Positions 1-7,457 of a stretch of DNA of 8,081 bases are shown piece by piece. Below the pieces are notes generated by a model. It ran no database searches. It had not been told where the DNA came from and saw nothing but the letters and a program-made list of their open reading frames with translations. Location: positions 1-8,081 of the forward strand of contig DSCZ01000092.1 of the NCBI GenBank assembly GCA_011048855.1, read 5' to 3'. The DNA comes from Desulfobacteraceae bacterium. GTDB taxonomy: Bacteria; Desulfobacterota; DSM-4660; Desulfatiglandales; Desulfatiglandaceae. Both the position numbers and the translations under genes were made by a program. Position 1 is the stretch's first letter; each line of letters begins with the position of its first letter.

Positions 1-2800
1 CCCTGAGGACATCTACGGCCCTGCTCCCGAGCCGGGGTCCAAACTGGGGATTCCCTCCATAAGGGACGTCCCGTTTTTTGCCGGCCAGGAACTGAGGATC
101 CTTCGTAACAGGGGACTTATAGATCCCGAGGAGATAGAAGACTACATCGCCCGTGACGGCTATTCGGGCATGGCCAGGGCCCTTGGAACCATGACGCCGG
201 AGCAGATCGTCGAGGAGGTGCTCGCATCCGGCCTACGGGGCCGTGGGGGAGCCGGTTTCCCGACCGGATTGAAATGGAGGTTTGCAGCGGGATCAAAGGC
301 TGATGTCAAGTATGTTCTGTGCAACGCCGATGAGGGAGACCCCGGCGCCTACATGGACAGGAGCCTCCTGGAAGGTGACCCTCACTCCGTGCTCGAAGGG
401 ATGGTCATCGCAGCCAAGGCCATAGGGGCGCACCAGGGCTACATTTATTGCAGGGCGGAGTACCCGCTTGCGATCAAGACGCTGACCAGTGCAATCGAAC
501 AGGCCAGGGGGTACGGCCTTCTGGGCGAAAACATTTTGGGCACAGGCTTCGATTTCGACCTCTCGATTTATCAGGGGGCGGGTGCGTTCGTATGCGGCGA
601 AGAGACGGCGTTGATGACGTCAATCGAGGGCAAACGAGGGGAGCCGCGGTCCAGGCCGCCGTTCCCGGCGGTTTCCGGTTTATGGGGGAAACCCTCGGTT
701 CTCAATAATGTGGAGACCCTGGCAAGCATAGGTCAGATAATCGAAAAGGGGGCCGCCTGGTTCTCATCGGTCGGAAGAGAGAAGAGCAAGGGGACCAAGA
801 TTTTCGCTTTGACGGGGGATGTCTGCAATGTGGGACTCGTGGAGGTGCCCATGGGGATCCCCCTGGGAACGGTGGTTTTTGATATCGGCGGCGGGATTCC
901 GGGCGGGAAGAAGTTCAAGGCGGCGCAGCTCGGGGGCCCCTCGGGTGGATGCATCCCGGCGGAGCATCTGAATGCGGCCGTCGACTACGAAACGGTTGCC
1001 AAGCTCGGCGCGATTATGGGCTCCGGTGGAATGATCGTCATGGACGAAGACAAGTGCGCGGTGGATATGGCACGTTTCTTCATGGATTTCTGCCAGGATG
1101 AGAGTTGCGGGAAATGTACTCCGTGCCGGGAAGGCACGAAACGCATGCTGGAAATACTCGAAAATATCTGCCAGGGCCGCGGCAGGAACGGAGACATCGA
1201 GCTTCTGGAAGAAATGGCCGAAAATATCAAACGCTCCGCACTTTGCGGACTGGGTCAGACGGCGCCCAATCCGGTGCTGAGCACGATACGGTATTTCCGG
1301 AGTGAATACGAGGCCCACATCAACGAAAAGCGCTGTCCTGCGGTGGTTTGCTCGGCACTTTTCAAATCCCCCTGCCGGCATGCCTGCCCGGCCGGGATGG
1401 ATATCCCTTCCTACATCGCGCTTGTGCGGGCCGAACGGCTTGAAGACGCCTACAAAGTGTTGTTGAGGTCAAACCCGTTTCCGGCTGTGTGCGGCAGGGT
1501 ATGCGACCACAAATGCCAGTTCAAATGCCGCAGGGGAACGGCTGACGGTGCCGTTTCCATCAAAAACCTGAAGCGTTTCATCACGGACAACGCTGTGCGC
1601 CCGGCGGTAAGCACGGCAGCCGTTACCAGGGTGGAAAAGATCGCAGTGATAGGGGCTGGTCCAGCCGGCCTTACGGCTGCCCGGGATCTTGCCATGCGGG
1701 GTTATGAGGTGGTGGTTTTTGAGTCCCGCCCAGAGGCCGGCGGCTGGATGCGCTGGGGTATTCCTGAATACCGGCTTCCGCGGGACATCCTCGGTGCGGA
1801 AATTTCAGACATGGCCAAACTCGGAGTTGAAATTAGAACCGGGACCGAGGTGGGCCGGGATATTTCTTTCAAAGAGATAGATGATGGGTTCGATTATGTT
1901 TTTCTGGCGATCGGCGCCCGGCGGAGTTCAAAGATGAACATTCCGGGTGAGGACATGGATGGTGTGCATGGAGGGGTGGAGTTTCTGTCCGATTTCAACG
2001 CCGACCCGGATTCATGGCTGGAAGGGCGCAAGATGCTGGGTGGACGTGTCGCGGTGATCGGCGGCGGAAACACCGCGATTGACGCGGCGCGCACCGCGGT
2101 AAGGCTCGGCGCGGAGGTGACGATCTTCTACCGGCGGGAGCGCAGGGATATGCCGGCCCAGGAGGCGGAGATAACCGCCGCGGAGCAGGAAGGTGTCAGG
2201 GTCGAATATATGGCCGCCCCGGTGGAGATCGTTGGGGATGATCATAGAGTCCGGGCGGTAAAACTCCGGAAAATGATGCCGGGGGATTTCGACGCAAGCG
2301 GTAGAAGGAGGCCGATTCCCGGGGAAGGCGGGGTTTCCACCGTTGATGTCGATGCGGTTGTCGTTGCCGTTGGACAGGCCGCAGATACTGCATTCCTAGG
2401 CGATGATACGGGCGTAAAAATCAATAAACGGTCTTACCTGGAAACGACCGGAGGTTGGACCACCGCAACCGGGAACGCCCGTTATTTTGCAGGCGGTGAC
2501 GCCGTCACGGGGCCCGCGACGGTTATCGAGGCGATAGCAGCCGGTCAGAGGGCGGCATGCGAAATAGACGAGGCGGTGCGGAATGCGAATGGGGAACCTC
2601 CATATCAGGCGCCGCCGGAAGAAGAGATCTTAATCCCGCTTGTTATCGAGGAGGAGGATCAGGATAGGGCTCCGGCCGCGATGCCCGAGCTGGATGCGGA
2701 AAACAGGCGAAGGAGTTTCGCCGAGGTCGAGCTGGGTTACGATGCCGGAACCGCGATCCGGGAAGCGACACGCTGCCTGCGCTGCGACGCGGAATTATAG
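1..2800 (+). CDS. hydB: NuoF/HydB-type hydrogenase diaphorase subunit fused to a GltD/NfnB-like NAD(P)H oxidoreductase (5' partial)
   Basis: The frame is open from base 2 with no stop, and the family's usual lead-in to the NuoF core is readable before the first ATG at 170. That ATG is therefore internal and the true start lies upstream; 932 residues are visible. Counting from Met170, the NuoF half shows [10 protein letters not shown] (21-30), NADEGDPGA (52-60) and [13 protein letters not shown] (136-148) for FMN and NADH, then an N3-type 4Fe-4S site at C313, C316, C319 and C359. HydB proteins usually continue into a ferredoxin domain. Here the chain runs into a GltD-type double-cluster domain (C389, C394, C402, C406, C441, C445, C449, C453), a FAD motif GAGPAG (495-500), a second Rossmann motif GGGNTA (631-636) with [10 protein letters not shown] (654-663), a GD pair (776-777) and a terminal CLRC (869-872). 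By family, the first half is the NAD(H)-reactive electron entry or exit of a soluble multimeric hydrogenase. The extra half probably adds a second nucleotide site (inferred). The symbol refers to the NuoF-like half only. Confidence 0.9.
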   Translation, partial: PEDIYGPAPEPGSKLGIPSIRDVPFFAGQELRILRNRGLIDPEEIEDYIARDGYSGMARALGTMTPEQIVEEVLASGLRGRGGAGFPTGLKWRFAAGSKADVKYVLCNADEGDPGAYMDRSLLEGDPHSVLEGMVIAAKAIGAHQGYIYCRAEYPLAIKTLTSAIEQARGYGLLGENILGTGFDFDLSIYQGAGAFVCGEETALMTSIEGKRGEPRSRPPFPAVSGLWGKPSVLNNVETLASIGQIIEKGAAWFSSVGREKSKGTKIFALTGDVCNVGLVEVPMGIPLGTVVFDIGGGIPGGKKFKAAQLGGPSGGCIPAEHLNAAVDYETVAKLGAIMGSGGMIVMDEDKCAVDMARFFMDFCQDESCGKCTPCREGTKRMLEILENICQGRGRNGDIELLEEMAENIKRSALCGLGQTAPNPVLSTIRYFRSEYEAHINEKRCPAVVCSALFKSPCRHACPAGMDIPSYIALVRAERLEDAYKVLLRSNPFPAVCGRVCDHKCQFKCRRGTADGAVSIKNLKRFITDNAVRPAVSTAAVTRVEKIAVIGAGPAGLTAARDLAMRGYEVVVFESRPEAGGWMRWGIPEYRLPRDILGAEISDMAKLGVEIRTGTEVGRDISFKEIDDGFDYVFLAIGARRSSKMNIPGEDMDGVHGGVEFLSDFNADPDSWLEGRKMLGGRVAVIGGGNTAIDAARTAVRLGAEVTIFYRRERRDMPAQEAEITAAEQEGVRVEYMAAPVEIVGDDHRVRAVKLRKMMPGDFDASGRRRPIPGEGGVSTVDVDAVVVAVGQAADTAFLGDDTGVKINKRSYLETTGGWTTATGNARYFAGGDAVTGPATVIEAIAAGQRAACEIDEAVRNANGEPPYQAPPEEEILIPLVIEEEDQDRAPAAMPELDAENRRRSFAEVELGYDAGTAIREATRCLRCDAEL

Positions 2801-2912
2801 ATTGTGACCATCCGGAAAAACCGGGGGGAGGCTTAACAGGCAAGGTGTAATTCGCTGCAATCCGCCGGGAAAAGAGGGGAAGGCGGCTGGAAGATAGACA
2901 GGAGGGGAAATA
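2801..2912. other. Intergenic spacer between the fusion gene and hydA
   Basis: This 112-base gap is the longest non-coding stretch in the window. I see no clear promoter, T-tracted terminator, RNA gene or small ORF with a ribosome-binding site in it. Two weak inverted repeats are present (CCGG-AAAAA-CCGG at 2812-2824, and CCGCC at 2862-2866 with GGCGG at 2882-2886), but both are short and neither is followed by a U-tract. The 3' end holds the hydA Shine-Dalgarno sequence. Readthrough from the upstream gene into hydA is the simplest reading. Confidence 0.6.
2900..2907 (+). promoter_or_regulatory. Shine-Dalgarno sequence of hydA
   Basis: AGGAGGGG ends five bases before the ATG at 2913; its AGGAGG core (2900-2905) has a 7-base spacer. 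This is the strongest ribosome-binding site in the window and fixes the hydA start. High translation of the catalytic subunit is an inference from its strength. Confidence 0.85.
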
Positions 2913-4664
2913 ATGGCTTCTGTAACTCTTACAATAGACAATATCACTGTCGAGGTCCAAGAGGGAAGCACGATTCTCGATGCGGCCAAAGTCGCAGGAA
3001 TCAAAATTCCGACTCTTTGTGCGATGCCCGAGATCAACCATACTCCGGGGGTGTGCCGCGTTTGCATCGTCGAGGTGGAAGGCCTCCAGGCGTTTGCGGC
3101 TGCATGCGTTTACCCCGTCCGCGACGGGATGGTGGTATGGACCAATTCCGAACCGGTCCGAAGGGCCAGGCGGTTCAATGTGGAATTGATCCTTGCGAAC
3201 CATCCCCAGGAATGCACGACCTGTGTCAGGAGCGGCAACTGCGAACTGCAGCAGGTGGCCGAAATGGTGGGGGTTAAGGAGATACGTTTCCCGAGGACGG
3301 TGTTTCCGGAAACCGGTATGATCGACAGGTCAGGGCCTGCGATCGTAAGAGACATTAGAAAATGCATAAATTGCAGGCGCTGCGTGACGGTGTGCGAGGC
3401 TATCCAGACCGTGTCGGTGCTTACGCCCGCATGGCGTGGAGACGATGTGCGGATCATCCCGGCGCTGGATCTGCCGCTGGGAGAGACCAACTGCGTTAAT
3501 TGCGGGCAGTGCGTGCTCGTATGCCCGGTGGGAGCGTTGTATGAGAAGGACGATATCGACAGGGTGTGGGAAGTACTTCAGGACCCGGCCAAACATGTGG
3601 TGGTGCAGGAGGCCCCGGCCGTCCGCGCGGCTCTGGGGGAGGAATTCGGAATGCCTGTCGGATCCCTCGTGACCGGTAAGATGCTTGCCGCTCTGAGAAG
3701 GCTTGGATTCGACAGGGTGTTCGACACCAATTTCAGCGCGGACCTGACGATCATGGAAGAGGGTTCCGAGCTTTTGAAACGGGTGCGGGAAGGAGGCAGC
3801 CTTCCGATGATCACGTCTTGTTCCCCCGGCTGGATCAAGTTCTGCGAGCATTTCTATCCCGATCTTCTGGATCACGTATCCACCTGCAAGTCTCCACAAC
3901 AGATGCTCGGACCAATAATCAAAACGTTTTATGCCGAGCAGGCCGGGATAGATGCTGAAGATATCGTTGTTGTTTCGATCATGCCGTGCACCGCGAAGAA
4001 ATATGAATGCCTGCGCCCGGAGATGAACGCGAGCGGCTACCAGGACGTGGACATCGTTCTTACGACCAGGGAGCTTGCCCGGATGATCAAGCAGGCTGGC
4101 ATAGACTTCCTGAACCTGCCGGACGGCGTATATGACGATCCACTCGGTGAATATACCGGTGCAGGAACCATTTTCGGCGCCACGGGAGGGGTCATGGAGG
4201 CGGCTTTGCGTACCGTGTATTTTATTGTCACCGGCGAGGAGCTTGGAGACCTGAACATCACGCCGGTGAGAGGCCTTGACGGTGTGAAAGATGCTGCACT
4301 TACGGTAGGAGAACTCGGGGAGGTGAGAGTGGCCGTGGCTCACGGGTTGGGAAACGCCAGGAAGCTTCTGGATCAGATCAGGGCCGGGCATTCGCCCTAT
4401 ACGTTCATCGAGATAATGGCGTGCGTAGGGGGATGCGTGTCAGGAGGAGGCCAGCCGATCCCTCCGAGCGACGAGAAACGGCGGCTCCGTGCCCAGGCGC
4501 TTTACAAGGACGACGCGGAGGTCCAGCAGTACCGTCAGTCGCACCAGAACAGGTCGGTTCAGAAGCTCTACGAGATGTTTCTTAAAGAGCCCCTGGGCCA
4601 CAAGTCCCACGAGCTGCTGCATACCCATTACACGAAGCGGGGAGGGGAGATTCCTCACAGGTAG
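2913..4664 (+). CDS. hydA: [FeFe]-hydrogenase catalytic subunit HydA, multi-cluster type
   Basis: This 583-residue protein catalyses reversible H2 oxidation and proton reduction at the H-cluster. The domains in order are: an N-terminal 2Fe-2S ferredoxin (C36, C48, C51, C65); a His-Cys3 4Fe-4S site (H97, C101, C104, C110); two 4Fe-4S clusters (C151, C154, C157 with C204, and C194, C197, C200 with C161); the H-domain; and a small-subunit-like tail from about 520 with an LYKDD...RQSHQN pattern. The H-domain motifs are L1 TSCSPGW (301-307), L2 MPCTAKKYE (357-365) and L3 EIMACVGGCVSGGG (500-513). Residues matching the CpI proton path are kept by offset: E283, E286, R290, S323 and C303. There is no signal peptide or membrane segment, so it is cytoplasmic. 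Length and layout match the catalytic subunits of NAD(P)-linked enzymes without the extra C-terminal 2Fe-2S domain found in some. Its neighbours, a diaphorase gene and three maturases, support this. The Ser at 304 in L1 is noted separately. Confidence 0.96.
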   Translation: MASVTLTIDNITVEVQEGSTILDAAKVAGIKIPTLCAMPEINHTPGVCRVCIVEVEGLQAFAAACVYPVRDGMVVWTNSEPVRRARRFNVELILANHPQECTTCVRSGNCELQQVAEMVGVKEIRFPRTVFPETGMIDRSGPAIVRDIRKCINCRRCVTVCEAIQTVSVLTPAWRGDDVRIIPALDLPLGETNCVNCGQCVLVCPVGALYEKDDIDRVWEVLQDPAKHVVVQEAPAVRAALGEEFGMPVGSLVTGKMLAALRRLGFDRVFDTNFSADLTIMEEGSELLKRVREGGSLPMITSCSPGWIKFCEHFYPDLLDHVSTCKSPQQMLGPIIKTFYAEQAGIDAEDIVVVSIMPCTAKKYECLRPEMNASGYQDVDIVLTTRELARMIKQAGIDFLNLPDGVYDDPLGEYTGAGTIFGATGGVMEAALRTVYFIVTGEELGDLNITPVRGLDGVKDAALTVGELGEVRVAVAHGLGNARKLLDQIRAGHSPYTFIEIMACVGGCVSGGGQPIPPSDEKRRLRAQALYKDDAEVQQYRQSHQNRSVQKLYEMFLKEPLGHKSHELLHTHYTKRGGEIPHR

Positions 4665-4683
4665 GTGGCTTTAAGCGGTGCCC

Positions 4684-4687
4684 GGAG
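4684..4687 (+). promoter_or_regulatory. Shine-Dalgarno sequence deciding the hydF start
   Basis: GGAG lies 3 bases before a GTG at 4691 and 9 bases before an in-frame ATG at 4697. The spacing favours the ATG. The site is weak compared with those of hydA and hydG. Confidence 0.55.
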
Positions 4688-4696
4688 ACAGTGTCT

Positions 4697-5998
4697 ATGG
4701 AAGCGACACCGAAGAGCAACAGGCTCCATATAGCATTATTCGGAAGGACCAACGTAGGCAAATCAAGTTTTCTCAACTTGATCGCCGACCAGGACGTGGC
4801 CATCATTTCCCCGGTCCCCGGCACTACGACTGATGTGGTTGAAAAATCGATGGAATTTCCTCCCCTGGGCCCGGTCGTATTCCTGGATACCGCCGGTGTC
4901 GACGACCGATCGGAGATCTCCGGGCTAAGGCTCGCAAAGACGCGGAAAATATTCGACAGGGCCGAGGTGCTTGTTCTGGTCGTGGAACCGAACCGTTGGA
5001 CAGCCTACGAGGAAGCCATAGCTGCGGAAGCCTCACGAAGGAAGATTCCTGTTATCGTCATCGTGAACAAGATTGATTTGCAGGCTCCTTCCGGAGATTT
5101 TCTTTCTCTGGTGTCCAGGCTGACTCACCGGCTGGTGGAAGTTTCCAGCGTGGACAGAGGTGGAAGGAGCAAATACATTGAACCTTTCAGGCGGCACCTG
5201 ACAGAGGTGTGCCCGGATGATTTTATCGCGCCCCCGCCGCTTGTGGGAGACCTGCTACGCCCGGGGGGGCTTGCGGTCCTCGTGGTACCGATTGACCTCG
5301 AAGCGCCGAAAGGACGACTGATACTTCCCCAGGTACAAACAACACGGGAACTTCTGGACAACAACGCGGCGGCGCTCATCGTCAAAGAGGGTGAACTGCA
5401 GGCGATGCTTTCACGCCTCGGGGAATTGCCTGATCTGGTGGTCTGCGACAGCCAGGTGGTGCTGGAGACTGCGGATAAAATCCCGCCGGATGTGCCGTTG
5501 ACTACTTTTTCAATACTTTTTGCGAGGCACAAAGGAAACCTGGAGGAGCTTGCCCGGAATGCCGCAGCCATCGAAAGGCTGGAGCCCGGCGACAGGGTTC
5601 TTATTTCCGAGGCTTGCAGTCATCACCCGGTTGAGGATGATATCGGGAGGGTAAAAATTCCCCGGTGGCTGAAACAGTACCTCGACTGCAATATTTCAAT
5701 TGATGTCTACGCGGGAAGGGACTACCCGGAAAATCTGGCCGATTACCGCCTGATTATTCATTGCGGTGGCTGCATGCTGACACGGCGGGAGATGCTCAAC
5801 AGGATACAGCAGGCTGTGGAAGCCGGGGTACCGGTCACGAATTACGGTGTGGCTATTTCGTTTCTTCAGGGAGTTCTCCCAAGGGCGCTTCAGCCGTTTC
5901 CGGACGCCCTGGAAGCGTTCGACCCGGCTCTAAAAGGGGCCGAAAAGGAGATTATCAATGGGTTTTGCACAGGCGGTACCGGAACTTACGTGGGTTGA
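4697..5998 (+). CDS. hydF: [FeFe]-hydrogenase H-cluster maturation GTPase HydF
   Basis: HydF is the scaffold and carrier on which the 2Fe subcluster is assembled before transfer to apo-HydA. The 433-residue product has an N-terminal GTPase domain: P-loop GRTNVGKSS (16-24), switch I PGTTTD (41-46), DTAG (64-67) and NKID (124-127). A dimerisation region follows, then the C-terminal cluster domain with the family signature CxHx(44-53)HCxxC, seen as C307-x-H309 and H355-C356-x-x-C359 with 45 residues between the histidines. All key residues are present. ATG 4697 was chosen over GTG 4691 on Shine-Dalgarno spacing; the alternative adds two residues. It starts 32 bases after hydA stops, and its last 14 codons overlap hydG. 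The tail beyond the conserved end (about residue 400 onward) is longer than in the compact HydF of Thermotoga (about 400 residues) and is probably not catalytic. Confidence 0.96.
   Translation: MEATPKSNRLHIALFGRTNVGKSSFLNLIADQDVAIISPVPGTTTDVVEKSMEFPPLGPVVFLDTAGVDDRSEISGLRLAKTRKIFDRAEVLVLVVEPNRWTAYEEAIAAEASRRKIPVIVIVNKIDLQAPSGDFLSLVSRLTHRLVEVSSVDRGGRSKYIEPFRRHLTEVCPDDFIAPPPLVGDLLRPGGLAVLVVPIDLEAPKGRLILPQVQTTRELLDNNAAALIVKEGELQAMLSRLGELPDLVVCDSQVVLETADKIPPDVPLTTFSILFARHKGNLEELARNAAAIERLEPGDRVLISEACSHHPVEDDIGRVKIPRWLKQYLDCNISIDVYAGRDYPENLADYRLIIHCGGCMLTRREMLNRIQQAVEAGVPVTNYGVAISFLQGVLPRALQPFPDALEAFDPALKGAEKEIINGFCTGGTGTYVG
5945..5950 (+). promoter_or_regulatory. Shine-Dalgarno sequence of hydG, inside the hydF coding region
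   Basis: AAGGAG sits 7 bases before the ATG at 5958, within the 3' end of hydF. It supports the early hydG start and translational coupling with hydF. An in-frame GTG at 6003, just after the hydF stop, has no comparable site. Confidence 0.8.
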
Positions 5999-7457
5999 CT
6001 CGGTGATACGAGAAGAAGAAATCGACCGCTACCTTGACGGGGGCCGGGATTTCATCGACGAGGCGTCGATATTCCAAACGCTCGCTGACAACAGCAGCCC
6101 CGAGCCGGGCTTTGTGAGGGATGTAATCCAGAAATCATTGGAGATTGAAACGCTTGGTCCGGATGAGACGGCTGCTTTGCTTCATGTGGATGACCCTGAC
6201 CTGCTTGAAGAGATGTTCGAGGCGGCGTCGGAGGTCAAGCACAGGGTCTACGACAACCGGATCGTGACGTTCGCCCCGCTTTACTGCAGCAACTACTGTG
6301 TGAATGACTGCCGTTACTGCGGTTTCGCCCGAAGCAACAAGGTGCAAAAACGCCGCAGACTCAGCCTGGAGGAGGTGGGGGAGGAAACGGAAGTTCTGGC
6401 CGGCAAAATCGGCCACAAGCGTTTGATTGTGGTCTACGGGGAGCATCCCCTTTCGGACGTGGATTACATCGCGGACACCCTCTCTACTATCTACGGTGTA
6501 CGTGTTCCAACCCGGCGTGGATACGGCCAGATCCGTCGTGCCAATGTGAATGCGGCGCCCCTTTCCAAAGACAAGCTGAAGGTGCTCCGAGATGTCGGCA
6601 TCGGTACTTTCCAGGTTTTCCAGGAGACCTATCATCACGACACCTACCAGGAAGTGCACCCGGCGGGCACCATCAAGAGCCATTACCGGTGGCGGCTCTA
6701 TGCAATGCACCGGGCGTTTGAAGCCGGGGTGGACGACGTGGGGATAGGTGTGCTGTTCGGGCTGTACGATTGGAGGTTCGAGGTGATGGGGTTACTCTAT
6801 CATGCACGGGATCTGGAGCGGCATTTCGGAGTCGGACCGCATACGATATCCTTTCCCAGGTTGGAGCCTGCGGCAGGGACGCCGTTTACCCAGAACCCCG
6901 TGCACAGGGTATCCGACGAGGATTTCAGGAAGCTGGTGGCTGTGCTCAGGCTTTCTGTGCCGTATACGGGAATGATTGTGACCGCGAGGGAGCCGGCGTG
7001 TCTGCGTATGGGAGTTTTGAGTTTGGGCTGCACCCAGACGGATGCTTCGACCCGCATCGGGATCGGGGCGTATTCGGATCGCTACGTTGATCAGGAGGCC
7101 GAGCGGCAGCAGTTCCTGCTGGGTGATACAAGGTCGCTGGACGAGGTGATAAGGGAACTTGCCGGCAGGGACATCATCACTTCCTTCTGCACTGCGGGTT
7201 ATCGATGCGGACGCACAGGGGCCCGTATCATGTCGCTTTTAAAAAGCGGAAAGGAAGGACGATTCTGCAAATTGAACGCGATTTTGACTTTACGGGAATG
7301 GCTGGAGGATTTCGCCTCGGAGGAAACGAAAGCGGCTGGTGATAAAGTCATCGCCCGGGAAATGGAGGAGGTGCGTTGCCAAATGCCGGAGACCTTTCAC
7401 GTTCTGGAAGAATATCACCGGAGGATCATGAACGGTGAAAGAGACCTGTATTTCTGA
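5958..7457 (+). CDS. hydG: [FeFe]-hydrogenase maturase HydG, radical SAM tyrosine lyase (variant C-terminal cluster motif)
   Basis: HydG cleaves tyrosine with S-adenosylmethionine and turns the fragment into CO and CN- bound to iron, the building block of the H-cluster 2Fe unit. The 499-residue product carries the radical SAM motif CX3CX2C (C114, C118, C121) inside NYCVNDCRYCGF, then FQVFQETYH (218-226), FGLYDWRFEV (267-276) and GPHTISFPRLEPA (293-305), all strongly HydG-like and distinct from ThiH. H282 falls at the offset expected for the iron-binding His265 of the Thermoanaerobacter italicus enzyme. The C-terminal auxiliary cluster motif, normally CX2CX22C, reads C411-x2-G414-x22-C437: the middle Cys is Gly, and an extra Cys stands at 417. 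An additional Cys (C110) precedes the radical SAM motif. The start at 5958 is supported by a strong Shine-Dalgarno sequence and gives a 41-base overlap with hydF. Confidence 0.95.
   Translation: MGFAQAVPELTWVDSVIREEEIDRYLDGGRDFIDEASIFQTLADNSSPEPGFVRDVIQKSLEIETLGPDETAALLHVDDPDLLEEMFEAASEVKHRVYDNRIVTFAPLYCSNYCVNDCRYCGFARSNKVQKRRRLSLEEVGEETEVLAGKIGHKRLIVVYGEHPLSDVDYIADTLSTIYGVRVPTRRGYGQIRRANVNAAPLSKDKLKVLRDVGIGTFQVFQETYHHDTYQEVHPAGTIKSHYRWRLYAMHRAFEAGVDDVGIGVLFGLYDWRFEVMGLLYHARDLERHFGVGPHTISFPRLEPAAGTPFTQNPVHRVSDEDFRKLVAVLRLSVPYTGMIVTAREPACLRMGVLSLGCTQTDASTRIGIGAYSDRYVDQEAERQQFLLGDTRSLDEVIRELAGRDIITSFCTAGYRCGRTGARIMSLLKSGKEGRFCKLNAILTLREWLEDFASEETKAAGDKVIAREMEEVRCQMPETFHVLEEYHRRIMNGERDLYF
7420..7424 (+). 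promoter_or_regulatory. Shine-Dalgarno sequence of hydE, inside the hydG coding region
   Basis: GGAGG lies 10 bases before the GTG at 7435. The next in-frame candidate, ATG 7471, has no comparable purine-rich site and would give an N-terminus 12 residues shorter. Confidence 0.6.

Noticed and set aside
170..172. ATG as the start of the first gene
   Set aside because: The upstream bases 2-169 are in the same open frame and encode residues matching the family (for example [26 protein letters not shown]), so this Met is internal.
764..1381. Open frame on the - strand (205 codons) opposite the NuoF-like domain
   Set aside because: It is antisense to conserved FMN and cluster-binding motifs, and its product shows no family features.
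2812..2824. CCGG-AAAAA-CCGG inverted repeat after the fusion gene stop
   Set aside because: The stem is only 4-5 bp and no T-tract follows; too weak to call a terminator.
2862..2886. CCGCC / GGCGG inverted repeat with a 15-base loop before hydA
   Set aside because: A 5-bp stem that does not extend; expected by chance in GC-rich spacer. No riboswitch or attenuator features are visible.
3330..4391. Long open frame on the - strand (353 codons) opposite hydA
   Set aside because: It lies wholly antisense to a well-supported HydA with all catalytic motifs, has no recognisable domain or upstream Shine-Dalgarno sequence, and is typical of shadow frames in GC-rich genes.
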